Assembly (NCBI GenBank): GCA_016704305.1
Contig: JADJAL010000010.1
Coordinates: 1 to 64,000 of the forward strand
DNA: 64,000 nucleotides
DNA from: Haliea sp.
GTDB taxonomy: Bacteria; Pseudomonadota; Gammaproteobacteria; Pseudomonadales; Halieaceae
Direction of reading: 5' to 3'
The notes beneath the pieces were generated by a model, which was given only the letters and a program-made list of their open reading frames with translations, made no database searches and had not been told where the DNA came from. How positions within the stretch are numbered: position 1 is the first letter of the stretch; the number at the start of each line of letters is the position of its first letter. This document shows, one piece after another, positions 47,859 through 55,403 of this stretch. Both the position numbers and the translations under genes were made by a program.

Positions 47859-49685
47859 ATGAGCAAAGACGACCACAAAATTGATGCCGACGACCGCAAC
47901 GTCTTCGATGTGCTGAATGAGCGGAAATACACGGTGGATTATTTCCAGCGCGAATACAGTTTGGAGCAGAGGCACATCAGGCAGCTTGTGACTGACCTGA
48001 CCTCGACGTTTCTCGATGTTTATGAGGAAGGCGACCCGCGCACTTCCGTGGAGCACTACAACAATTATTACCTCGGCCCATTTGTCGTCAGCAGCAGGGA
48101 CGGCATGAAGAGCATCATCGATGGTCAGCAACGCCTGACATCGCTGACGCTGTTCCTCATTTTCCTCAACAACCTGCAAAAGGAACTTGGCGGCAAGGAG
48201 TCCATAGAGCCGTTGGTGTTCTCTGAGAGATACGGTCAAAAGTCGTTCAACATTCAAGTGGAGGAACGGAAGAAGTACCCTGAGAACTTTTCCTCGAAGG
48301 ATGTTACGAAGTACAGCCGGACGATGACGAATCGACCGTGAACATGACCAAGCGTTACGCAGACATCGGGAGGCGTTCCCGGAAGGAAATCAGGCAACGC
48401 CTTCCCTTACTTCCTCGATTGGCTGAAATACAACGTGATCCTCGTAGAGACTACAGCCTACTCGGACGACAACGCCTATACGATCTTCGAGTCGATGAAT
48501 GACCGTGGCCTTAATCTGGCCTCCACGGAGATGCTCAAAGGCTACATCCTGTCGCGCTTTCAAGAGGCTTAAGGATCGGGAGCAGGCGAATCGGTTTTGG
48601 AAAGAATCCATTCAGAGCCTGCCGCCACAGCAAAGGAAGAGGATCAAAGTTCTTCCAAGCCTGGCTGCGCACCAGTACGCTGGACACGATCCGCCAAGGC
48701 AAGGCAGGCTCGTCGAACGAAGACTTCGAGAAGATCGGCACTCGTTTCCACAGTTGGTTTCGCGACAACCTTCCGAAGATGGGACTGAAAGCAGATTCAC
48801 CGGGGGAGTTCCGGACGCTGGTCATGACGCAGAAGTATTACGTGCGGGCTTACCTCGACATTCTCGAGGCACAGAAGGAAGAAAAACAGGGTTGGGAAAA
48901 TGTCTTCTACCACTGCAGCTGGGGAATCGCGGACTCACTCGGCTTTGCGCTGATGCTTGCTCCATTGAAGGCCACAGATTCGCCAGACATGACCCGCCCG
49001 AAAATCAACGAGGTCGCCCGCTTCATGGAAACCTTTGCGGTGCGGCGATCGATCAACTTCCGGAAGTTCGGCGCAAGCTCCATCCGCTACACGATGTATT
49101 CGCTGGTGAAGGAACTACGGGGCAAGGATATCGATACCCTGCGGGCGCTATTGAAAGCCAAGCTCGCAGAGATGCCTGAGAAATGGGAGGGAATGTCGGA
49201 GTTCAGGCTGCACGGGATGAACCGCTATTTCGTGAAGTTCCTCCTGTCCCGCATCACCCGGGTTCATCGAACAGCAATCCGGCGCTTCATCCAACTTCTC
49301 AACATACTTTGTCAGTCCGGGAACGAAACCCTACGAGGTCGAACACATCTGGGCGGACAAGTTTGAAGAGCACCAAGGACGAGTTCGAGCAGCGGCATGA
49401 TTTCGATAACTATCGGAATCGTATTGGGGATTTGGTTTTGTCTCCGCCGAAACGAATCAGTCCTACAGGGGCGATGACCTACTCAAAAGTAGAGCATTAC
49501 CTCCAAGGAAAACCTGCTGGTGAAGTCTTTGCATCCGAAAGCCTACGAGAACAATCCTAACTTCGTCGGAATGGCTAAAGAATCTCGGCTTCAAGTTCAA
49601 AGCGCACAAGGCATTCGCCAAGACAGATATCGACGAACGGCAGATGCTGGTGCAGAGCATCTGCGAAGCGATTTGGGGCGCATAG
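47859..49685 (+). pseudogene. GmrSD-like DUF262/DUF1524 nuclease, multiply frameshifted
   Basis: The N-terminal DUF262 domain has VDYFQREYSLEQRHI and the ParB-like SIIDGQQRLTSLTLF (DGQQR motif) for NTP use. A helical middle follows (GLKADSPGEFRTLVMTQKYY; LGFALMLAPLKATDSPD). A DUF1524 HNH-type nuclease end appears in other frames (YEVEHIWADKF around 49340, then DFDNYRNRIGDLVL, then ENLLVKSLHPKAYENNPNF). Start ATG 47859 and stop 49683-49685 frame ~610 residues once about six indels are corrected. GmrSD-type enzymes are modification-dependent (type IV) restriction systems, often carried inside type I loci. Confidence 0.78.
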
Positions 49686-49698
49686 TAAAACCTCAACC

Positions 49699-49809
49699 AT
49701 AAACGAAGCCGAAGCCCACCTGTCCGCCCGCCTACACAAGCGGAAGCACGAGGCGCTGGAGACTGTGAAGAAGTCCCTGCCACACCAAGCCTTCACCGGC
49801 GCGCTGTAA
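49699..49809 (+). pseudogene. Detached HsdS C-terminal tail (copy 3)
   Basis: An open stretch of exactly the same length as copy 2 (36 codons plus stop), ending RLHKRKHEALETVKKSLPHQ-AFTGAL. It again matches the HsdS terminus, with no start codon of its own. It follows the GmrSD-like gene by 13 bases. Confidence 0.82.
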
Positions 49810-49946
49810 CAAGCTTGACTGATAACTTGACTCAAACTTGACTTACTGGGTGGCCTGCTGGCTTAGCAGCAACATTTTGGTATGGACATTACCCCATACA
49901 TCCAATACGGTTTGGCCAAGATGTTGGCGAATAAGAAAGCGAATTT

Positions 49947-50195
49947 ATGAGCGCGAAATCTAAATACCCGGATGAACCGCTCGGCAAGCTGAGGTGGTAC
50001 CTGACTTCCTGCCTTCCCCCAAGGAACTGGTAAGTCGTGAGGATACGGTCAAGATAACCATTTCACTGAGTAAATCCAGCGTTGCCTTTTTCAAGCGTGA
50101 GGCGAAGAAGCACCACACCCAGTATCAGAAAGTGATAAGCCGAACTGCTTGATGCCTATACGCAGGCCCAGGAACAACGTCCATCCAAACGATGA
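49947..50195 (+). pseudogene. CopG-like antitoxin (BrnA type), frameshifted
   Basis: From ATG 49947 (MSAKSKYPDEPLGKLR), one frame change gives VPDFLPSPKELVSREDTVKI then TISLSKSSVAFFKREAKKHHTQYQK and, after another, LLDAYTQAQEQRPSKR. This is a ribbon-helix-helix antitoxin of the kind paired with BrnT-like toxins. Its TGA overlaps the hsdR ATG. No toxin gene is recognisable in the 140 bases upstream, only a short frame at 49882-49950. Confidence 0.65.
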
Positions 50196-52519
50196 ACGAA
50201 GCCGAAACCCGAGCCGAGCATATCGACCCCGCGTTGAAAGCCGCAGGCTGGGGCGTCGTCGAGGGCAGTAAAATCCTGCGCGAATACGCCATCACGCCGG
50301 GGCGCATCGAGGGCCATGGCAAGCGCGGCAAGGCGCTCATCGCGGATTATGTGCTGGTCTACCGCAACCACAAGCTGGCCGTCATCGAGGCCAAAGCCTG
50401 GGGCAAACCGCTGACCGAGGGCGTGGCGCAAGCCAAGCATTACGCGGGCAAGTTGACATTGCGCTGCGCTTACTCCAGCAATGGGCAGGGCATCTACGCC
50501 ATCGATATGGAGACGGGCACGGAAGGCGCAATCGCCGCCTACCCCACGCCGGACGAACTGTGGGCTACCACGTTCGCCGAGGCGGATGCGTGGCGCGACC
50601 GCTTTGCCGCCATTGCGTTCGAGGACAAGGGCGGCTCGCACCCCGGCCGCTACTATCAGGACATCGCCGTGGAGCGCGTGCTGCAAGCCATCGCCAGTGA
50701 GCAGCAGCGCATCCTGCTCACGCTGGCCACCGGCACTGGCAAAACTTTCATTGCGTTTCAGCTCGCGTGGAAATTGTTTCATGCGCGCTGGAACCTGGGC
50801 CGCGAACCGTCACGCCGCCCGCGCATCCTGTTCCTTGCCGACCGCAACATCCTCGCCAATCAGGCATACAACGCATTCTCCGCTTTCCCGGACGATGCCC
50901 TGGTGCGCATCGAGCCGGGCGACATTCGCAAGAAAGGCAAAGTACCGAAGAACGGCAGCCTGTTCTTCACCATCTTCCAGACGTTTATGAGCGGGCCGCC
51001 AAAAGACGGTGAACCGTCGCCCTACTTCGGCGAGTACCCGCCGGACTTCTTCGATTTCATCGTCATCGACGAATGCCATCGCGGCGGCGCGAACGACGAG
51101 AGCAACTGGCGCGGCATCCTCGATTACTTCGCGCCCGCCGTGCAGCTCGGCCTCACCGCCACGCCCAAGCGCAAGGACAACGTGGACACCTACGCCTATT
51201 TCGGCGAGCCGGTCTACACCTACTCGCTCAAGGACGGCATCAACGACGGTTTCCTCACGCCGTTCAGGGTGAAGCAGATTTCCACCACCCTGGACGAGTA
51301 CGTGTTCACGCCGGACGATACCGTGGTGGAAGGTGAAGTGGAGGCGGGCAAACGGTACGAGGAAAAGGACTTCAACAAAATCATCGAGATCAAGGAACGG
51401 GAAGCCAAGCGGGTGAAGATCTTCATGGCGCAGATCAACCAGAACGAAAAGACGCTGGTGTTCTGCGCCAGCCAGCTGCACGCGCTGGCCGTGCGCGACC
51501 TCATCAACCAGATCAAGACCAGCAAGGACCCGAACTATTGTCAGCGGGTCACAGCGAACGACGGCGCACTCGGCGAGCAGCATCTGCGGGATTTTCAGGA
51601 CAACGAGAAAACTATCCCAACCATCCTCACCACGTCGCAAAAGCTCTCCACGGGCGTGGACGCCCGGAACATCCGCAACATCGTGCTGATGCGACCGATC
51701 AATTCGATGATCGAGTTCAAGCAGATCATTGGGCGCGGCACGCGGCTCTACGATGGCAAGGACTACTTCACGATCTACGATTTTGTCAAGGCGCACCATC
51801 ATTTCCAAGATAAAGAGTGGGACGGCGAGCCATTGGAGCCAGAGCCCCAGGCGCCCTATCCACCGCGATCACCCGGTTCGCCTGCCGAGGTGCGTGAACC
51901 ACCGGAGCGGCAGCCCAACAACCCGAAAGTCAGGGTGAAGCTCGCCGACGGCAAGGAGCGCACCATCCAGCACATGATGATGACGAGCTTCTGGCATCCC
52001 GACGGCACGCCGATGTCCGCGCAGCAGTTCATGGAAATGCTCTTCGGCAGGCTGCCCGACTTCTTCACGGACGAGACAGAATTGCGCGCCATCTGGAGTG
52101 CCCCGGACACGCGCAAAAAACTACTGCAAGGTTTGGCCGAGAAGGGCTTCGGCCACGACCAACTCACCGAGATGCAGCGGATTATCGATGCACAGAACAG
52201 TGACCTGTTCGACGTGCTCGCCCACGTCGCCTATGCGTTACCGCCCGTCACTCGCGAAGTCCGGGCCGCCAATGCGAAAGTGCATATCAACACCCAGTTC
52301 GACGCCAAGCAGCAGGTCTTCCTCGATTTCGTCCTCCAGCACTACGTCACCGTCGGCGTGGAGGAACTGGACCAGGAGAAACTCACGGCGCTGCTCCGGT
52401 TCAAGTACCACGACTCCCTCACGGATGCGATGGCCGATCTTGGCTGTGAGCCCGCTGAAATCAACATGGCCTTTGTTGGCTTTCAGAAGTATCTGTATCA
52501 GCAAACGGCTGTGGCGTGA
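50192..52519 (+). CDS. hsdR: Type I restriction endonuclease subunit HsdR (EcoEI/type IB-like)
   Basis: The translocase/nuclease subunit, intact at 775 residues. It has the N-terminal nuclease D...ExK in LIADYVLVYRNHKLAVIEAK, Walker A LATGTGKTFIAFQL, DEAD-type motif VIDECHRGG, motif III GLTATPKRKD, motif VI QIIGRGTRLYDG, and an EcoEI_R_C-type C-terminal domain (about 600-775) ending AFVGFQKYLYQQTAVA. It is separated from hsdM/hsdS by 3 kb of inserted genes, yet fits the same codon style as hsdM. Confidence 0.95.
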   Translation: MNEAETRAEHIDPALKAAGWGVVEGSKILREYAITPGRIEGHGKRGKALIADYVLVYRNHKLAVIEAKAWGKPLTEGVAQAKHYAGKLTLRCAYSSNGQGIYAIDMETGTEGAIAAYPTPDELWATTFAEADAWRDRFAAIAFEDKGGSHPGRYYQDIAVERVLQAIASEQQRILLTLATGTGKTFIAFQLAWKLFHARWNLGREPSRRPRILFLADRNILANQAYNAFSAFPDDALVRIEPGDIRKKGKVPKNGSLFFTIFQTFMSGPPKDGEPSPYFGEYPPDFFDFIVIDECHRGGANDESNWRGILDYFAPAVQLGLTATPKRKDNVDTYAYFGEPVYTYSLKDGINDGFLTPFRVKQISTTLDEYVFTPDDTVVEGEVEAGKRYEEKDFNKIIEIKEREAKRVKIFMAQINQNEKTLVFCASQLHALAVRDLINQIKTSKDPNYCQRVTANDGALGEQHLRDFQDNEKTIPTILTTSQKLSTGVDARNIRNIVLMRPINSMIEFKQIIGRGTRLYDGKDYFTIYDFVKAHHHFQDKEWDGEPLEPEPQAPYPPRSPGSPAEVREPPERQPNNPKVRVKLADGKERTIQHMMMTSFWHPDGTPMSAQQFMEMLFGRLPDFFTDETELRAIWSAPDTRKKLLQGLAEKGFGHDQLTEMQRIIDAQNSDLFDVLAHVAYALPPVTREVRAANAKVHINTQFDAKQQVFLDFVLQHYVTVGVEELDQEKLTALLRFKYHDSLTDAMADLGCEPAEINMAFVGFQKYLYQQTAVA

Positions 52520-52581
52520 GCGTTGCTAGTATGTACAGAGTGCAATTGGATGTGACCACGCAGAAGAGTCTGAGGTAAAAA

Positions 52582-52908
52582 TTGGAATCATTTCATGACA
52601 AACTTCAGCGATTGGCCTCTCAAGGCAAAGTTCGAGTTTCCGAGCACGGTTATGACGAATTGGCTGATGATGGCCTCTCTGCTCGAGAAGTAGTATCGGG
52701 ACTGGCTGCCGGGGTCGTTATCGAGGAGTATCCAGATTTCGCCAAGGGCCCTTGTGCTTTGTTTCTGCAGGAGGATGCACATGGAAGCCCCGTGCATGTG
52801 GTCTGGGGCATGCCAAAGGGCTATGATGAACCAGTAGTTTTGGTCGCCGCCTACCGCCCAGATCCGCAGAAGTGGGACCGAACATACCGCAAGAGGTTGA
52901 AGCCATGA
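52582..52908 (+). CDS. DUF4258 protein, possible toxin
   Basis: A 108-residue protein from a TTG start with a GAGGT site. The core RVSEHGYDELADDGLSAREV, HVVWGMPKGYDEPVVLVAAY and RPDPQKWDRTYRKR is typical of DUF4258, a RelE-like fold often found in toxin-antitoxin pairs. Its stop overlaps the next gene's ATG. Toxicity is an inference from fold and pairing. Confidence 0.75.
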   Translation: MESFHDKLQRLASQGKVRVSEHGYDELADDGLSAREVVSGLAAGVVIEEYPDFAKGPCALFLQEDAHGSPVHVVWGMPKGYDEPVVLVAAYRPDPQKWDRTYRKRLKP

Positions 52909-53123
52909 GCACCCGCCAAAAGATCAAATATGTCCACGAAGGGCAGTATGTTGCAGAGGTCTCCGTGAAGTCGATGAGCCGAAGCAGGCTGGGCGCCTAC
53001 GATCAGCCTGGAAGACGCCTCAAGCTAGACCATGTAAGGGAAGCTTTGAAGGTCGGGGATTTGAAAGCTGCCGCGCGGTATGGGCATGTTTGTGAGCTTA
53101 AGCCTGTCATCAGCGCACAATGA
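52905..53123 (+). CDS. Small partner of the DUF4258 protein
   Basis: Begins MSTRQKIKYVHEGQYVAEVS and ends ...REALKVGDLKAAARYGHVCE-LKPVISAQ, 72 residues. It is coupled by ATGA overlap to the DUF4258 gene, which makes it the candidate antitoxin or partner. The N-terminal EVSV(K) strand and Leu/Asp-rich helix recall small proteins that follow DUF4258 genes elsewhere. The function is unproven. Confidence 0.65.
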   Translation: MSTRQKIKYVHEGQYVAEVSVKSMSRSRLGAYDQPGRRLKLDHVREALKVGDLKAAARYGHVCELKPVISAQ

Positions 53124-53222
53124 GTTATGCAGCGCGAGCCCCAGGTTAGGCAGGCCCTTAACCCACTCTGTTAAACCAAAACGCCCATTGCCGCAGCTCC
53201 GTCAATGACGTATATTCGCGCA

Positions 53223-53537
53223 ATGTATACGATCATAGAAACTCCAACCTTTCAGGAAGATGCCCGGAGGATCTGGTCAAAACAAGAGCGTGGCGCTTTT
53301 TGTGCCTGGCTCGCGGCTAATCCCGAGGTTGGTGATGTCATTCCCGGTAGTGGCGGTTGTCGCAAGGTTCGTTGGTCAATCGCAGGAAGTGGCAAGCGCG
53401 GCGGCGCGCGCATCATTTATTACAATCGACTGGCTAACGGCGAAATCTGGCTTTTGGTCATTTATACCAAGAGTGTTACGGGCAATATCCCTGCCCATAT
53501 TCTCAAATCGATCCGTGAGGCTATTGAACATGAGTAA
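53223..53537 (+). CDS. RelE/HigB-family toxin
   Basis: A 104-residue mRNA-interferase-type toxin. MYTIIETPTFQEDARRIWSK opens the RelE fold, and GSGGCRKVRWSIAGSGKRGG plus ARIIYYN form the conserved core. The start at 53223 is preferred over the upstream in-frame Met at 53205. It overlaps the antitoxin gene by 8 bases, toxin first. Confidence 0.88.
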   Translation: MYTIIETPTFQEDARRIWSKQERGAFCAWLAANPEVGDVIPGSGGCRKVRWSIAGSGKRGGARIIYYNRLANGEIWLLVIYTKSVTGNIPAHILKSIREAIEHE

Positions 53538-53829
53538 GAAATCCAAAGGCATGGAGAGTGAGGAACTCGGCAATAAACTTCTGAAATCCGTGCGTGAAAT
53601 GAAAGCTGGAAAAGTTGCCCGAGCTACCCAAGTTGCCCCGAATGAAGTTGCTGCAGCACGCATGAAATCTGGCCTGTCACAAACGGAATTTGCCCAAGCG
53701 CTGCAAATTTCTCCTCGCACGTTACAAGAATGGGAACAGGGGCGCCGAGAGCCGTCTGGTGCGGCTAAAGCTTTGATACAAATTGCTTTCAGGCACCCGG
53801 AAGTTATCCGCGAAGGGTTCGGGCGTTAA
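53530..53829 (+). CDS. HTH antitoxin (HigA/NadS type)
   Basis: A 99-residue protein with a HTH_3-like domain: EVAAARMKSGLSQTEFAQAL then ISPRTLQEWEQGRREPSGAA, typical of antitoxins paired with RelE-like toxins in the reversed order. It starts at MSKKSKGMESEELG, inside the end of the toxin gene. It would repress its own operon. Confidence 0.9.
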   Translation: MSKKSKGMESEELGNKLLKSVREMKAGKVARATQVAPNEVAAARMKSGLSQTEFAQALQISPRTLQEWEQGRREPSGAAKALIQIAFRHPEVIREGFGR

Positions 53830-53940
53830 CGACGCCTTGTTGCGGACTACTTGCAGTTACCCCAGCAACATCCCGCATGTGGCTGGTGAATACTGCGCAC
53901 GCAGGGTACCAAGTTTAATAACGTTTGCGGTCGAGCCCTT

Positions 53941-54020
53941 AAACCCCGACGGCGTATCCGCGTCAGCCGCATTCATGGAAATGTTCTTCGGCAGGCTGCC
54001 CAACTTCCTCAAGGACAGGA
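53941..54020 (+). pseudogene. HsdR C-terminal-domain remnant (scar 1)
   Basis: AFMEMFFGRLPNFLKD is nearly the same as QFMEMLFGRLPDFFTD of hsdR (51996-52076), and the flanking bases (CCCGACGGC upstream) also align. It lies outside any gene, 110 bases after the antitoxin stop. Confidence 0.8.
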
Positions 54021-54142
54021 ATGCTGGCCTGTCGCTAACCTAATTGATTGTTGTCTCCTTGTATCCGTCGGATACTATCGTGTCATGTATACGCTACTTC
54101 GCTCAAGGATTCACGAATGTCTTTCCGGGATCAGGGTGAATA

Positions 54143-54418
54143 ATGAGTAAATTCGCAAAGTTTGATGCCTCAGACTACTTGAATAGCGAAAAGACCATTG
54201 CTGAATTTCTAACCGCTGCTTGAAGATGAAGATCCGCAGTATTCCTGGCGGCTATCTCTGCAGTTGCAAAAGCTCGAGGCATTGCGGTAATCGCAAGTAG
54301 CACGGGACTGGGCCGGGAAAGTTTATACAAGGCGCTTGCTCCAGGTGCCAAGCCCCGTTATGACACCATCATAAAAATACTGCATGGGCTTGGCGTTAAA
54401 CTCACCGTGAGTACTTAG
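54143..54418 (+). CDS. HI1420-family addiction-module antidote, frameshifted
   Basis: MSKFAKFDASDYLNSEKTIA opens the gene, and AVAKARGIAVIASSTGLGRE-SLYKALAPGAKPRYDTIIKI-LHGLGVKLTVST closes it in the same frame. A stop between them disappears if one base is removed and one added (near 54221 and 54243), giving TALEDEDPQYFLAAI and the family length of 91. It is the antitoxin of Gp49-like toxins. Only the first few residues of such a toxin (MYTLLRSR) survive just upstream, so it is an orphan. Confidence 0.75.
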
Positions 54419-54468
54419 TGCCATTCGGCTGGACACCGCCCCACACGACATGTTCGATTGGAGTCGAC

Positions 54469-55000
54469 GTGGCACTGTTGAAACCACTGTTTGACCCACC
54501 TGTGAGCCTGATCCCGTTTGACGACTCACATATTGAGCCTTTGCGAGCGGCCTGCGCGGAGGATGTCGAAATCTGGAACATCTACCCTCTGTGCATGATA
54601 GGTGAACATTTCGATGGCTCGGTAGCACTGCTCGCAATGCTGCCAAATTGGAGTCGATTCGCCGTGATGAACGACGATGTGCTCGTTGGTATGACGAACT
54701 ACATTGGCGTTGATTCACAACCCGGGGTAATCGAAATTGGAGGCACCTATATCGCGCCAACTGTACGCGGTACAAATTTCAATTTCAGGATGAAGGCCCT
54801 ACTCATTGAGCACGCCTTTGCAAATGCGTTTCACACTGTCGAGTTCAAGGTCGATACACGTAACGGTCGTTCGATGCATGCTGTCGAAAACTGGGCGCAC
54901 GGCGCACTGGCTTTGGGCGGAACAGCACCTGGACCGGCTTCGGCGTACCGCCGTCTTTCAATTAACAGAAGCTGACTGGAGAAATCGGTTAAAGGGGTGA
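54469..55000 (+). CDS. GNAT N-acetyltransferase (RimJ/RimL type), frameshifted at the end
   Basis: A GTG start (54469) with a GGAG site gives VALLKPLFDPPVSLIPFDDS. The acetyl-CoA fold region is VIEIGGTYIAPTVRGTNFNF then FHTVEFKVDTRNGRSMHAVE. After this an A-run near 54888 shifts the frame. The corrected C-terminus contains KLGARRTG and, after a second shift, RTAVFQLTEADW, the usual acetyltransferase ending. Targets of such stray GNATs are usually unknown (small amines, proteins or antibiotics). Confidence 0.75.
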
Positions 55001-55029
55001 AAGCCGCTAACCTGTAATTGAACGCTATT

Positions 55030-55080
55030 CATGGCGTTCGTCGGCTTCCTGAAGTACTTCTATCTACAAACGGCAGGGGC
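55030..55080 (+). pseudogene. HsdR C-terminal end remnant (scar 2)
   Basis: FMAFVGFLKYFYLQTAGA parallels the end of hsdR (NMAFVGFQKYLYQQTAVA, 52465-52516) at DNA and protein level. It follows the GNAT gene and has no start codon. The two scars are 1 kb apart, whereas the matching points in hsdR are about 0.4 kb apart, so other genes now lie between them. Confidence 0.72.
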
Positions 55081-55103
55081 ATGGTGTTGCCAGTGTGAAA
55101 TTT

Positions 55104-55144
55104 AAAGGGACGCATCTAGTTCTTAAAAATAAATGCGTCCCTTT
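55104..55144. repeat. Inverted repeat, AAAGGGACGCAT arms
   Basis: A perfect 12-bp inverted repeat (55104-55115 / 55133-55144) with a 17-nt A/T-rich loop, followed by a T-rich stretch. It could act as a terminator, but the arm sequence recalls a family of short mobile palindromes. Confidence 0.75.
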
Positions 55145-55403
55145 TCTTGCCCTTTTCTTGGTGCGACGGTCCAGAAGTATGGCGGGTTCAGCGTCTCGAT
55201 CATTGCTAACGTAGGTTAATAATCAATGGACCGCAAAGAAAACCGAGCTAACCGAAGCACAATACGCCAAAGCATTTTCGCCAAGCATCGCGCAGTCGGC
55301 CTGGATACTGATAAAGAACGCTTTCCTGCACCCAGTTCTGTTCCTGCGCACGTTCAGGAAACATTCCAACCTGGAAGATCACCTTGACGACTACGCGCAC
55401 AGA
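55145..55403. other. Upstream region and possible true N-terminus of the GH31 gene
   Basis: In frame with the GH31 gene, sequence is open from 55215 and encodes KTELTEAQYAKAF, then HPVLFLRTFRKHSNLEDHLD. It lacks a start codon unless one G of ATGGACC at 55226-55229 is removed, which gives MTAKKTELTE. So the gene may begin at 55226. Confidence 0.5.

Noticed and set aside
50192..52519. HsdR as a DEAD-box helicase of another system (for example BREX or DISARM)
   Set aside because: The N-terminal D...ExK nuclease and EcoEI-type C-terminus with hsdM nearby identify a type I R subunit.
55104..55144. Simple rho-independent terminator
   Set aside because: Possible, but the arms match the style of the other two palindromes and no intact gene ends just before it, so I list it as a repeat.
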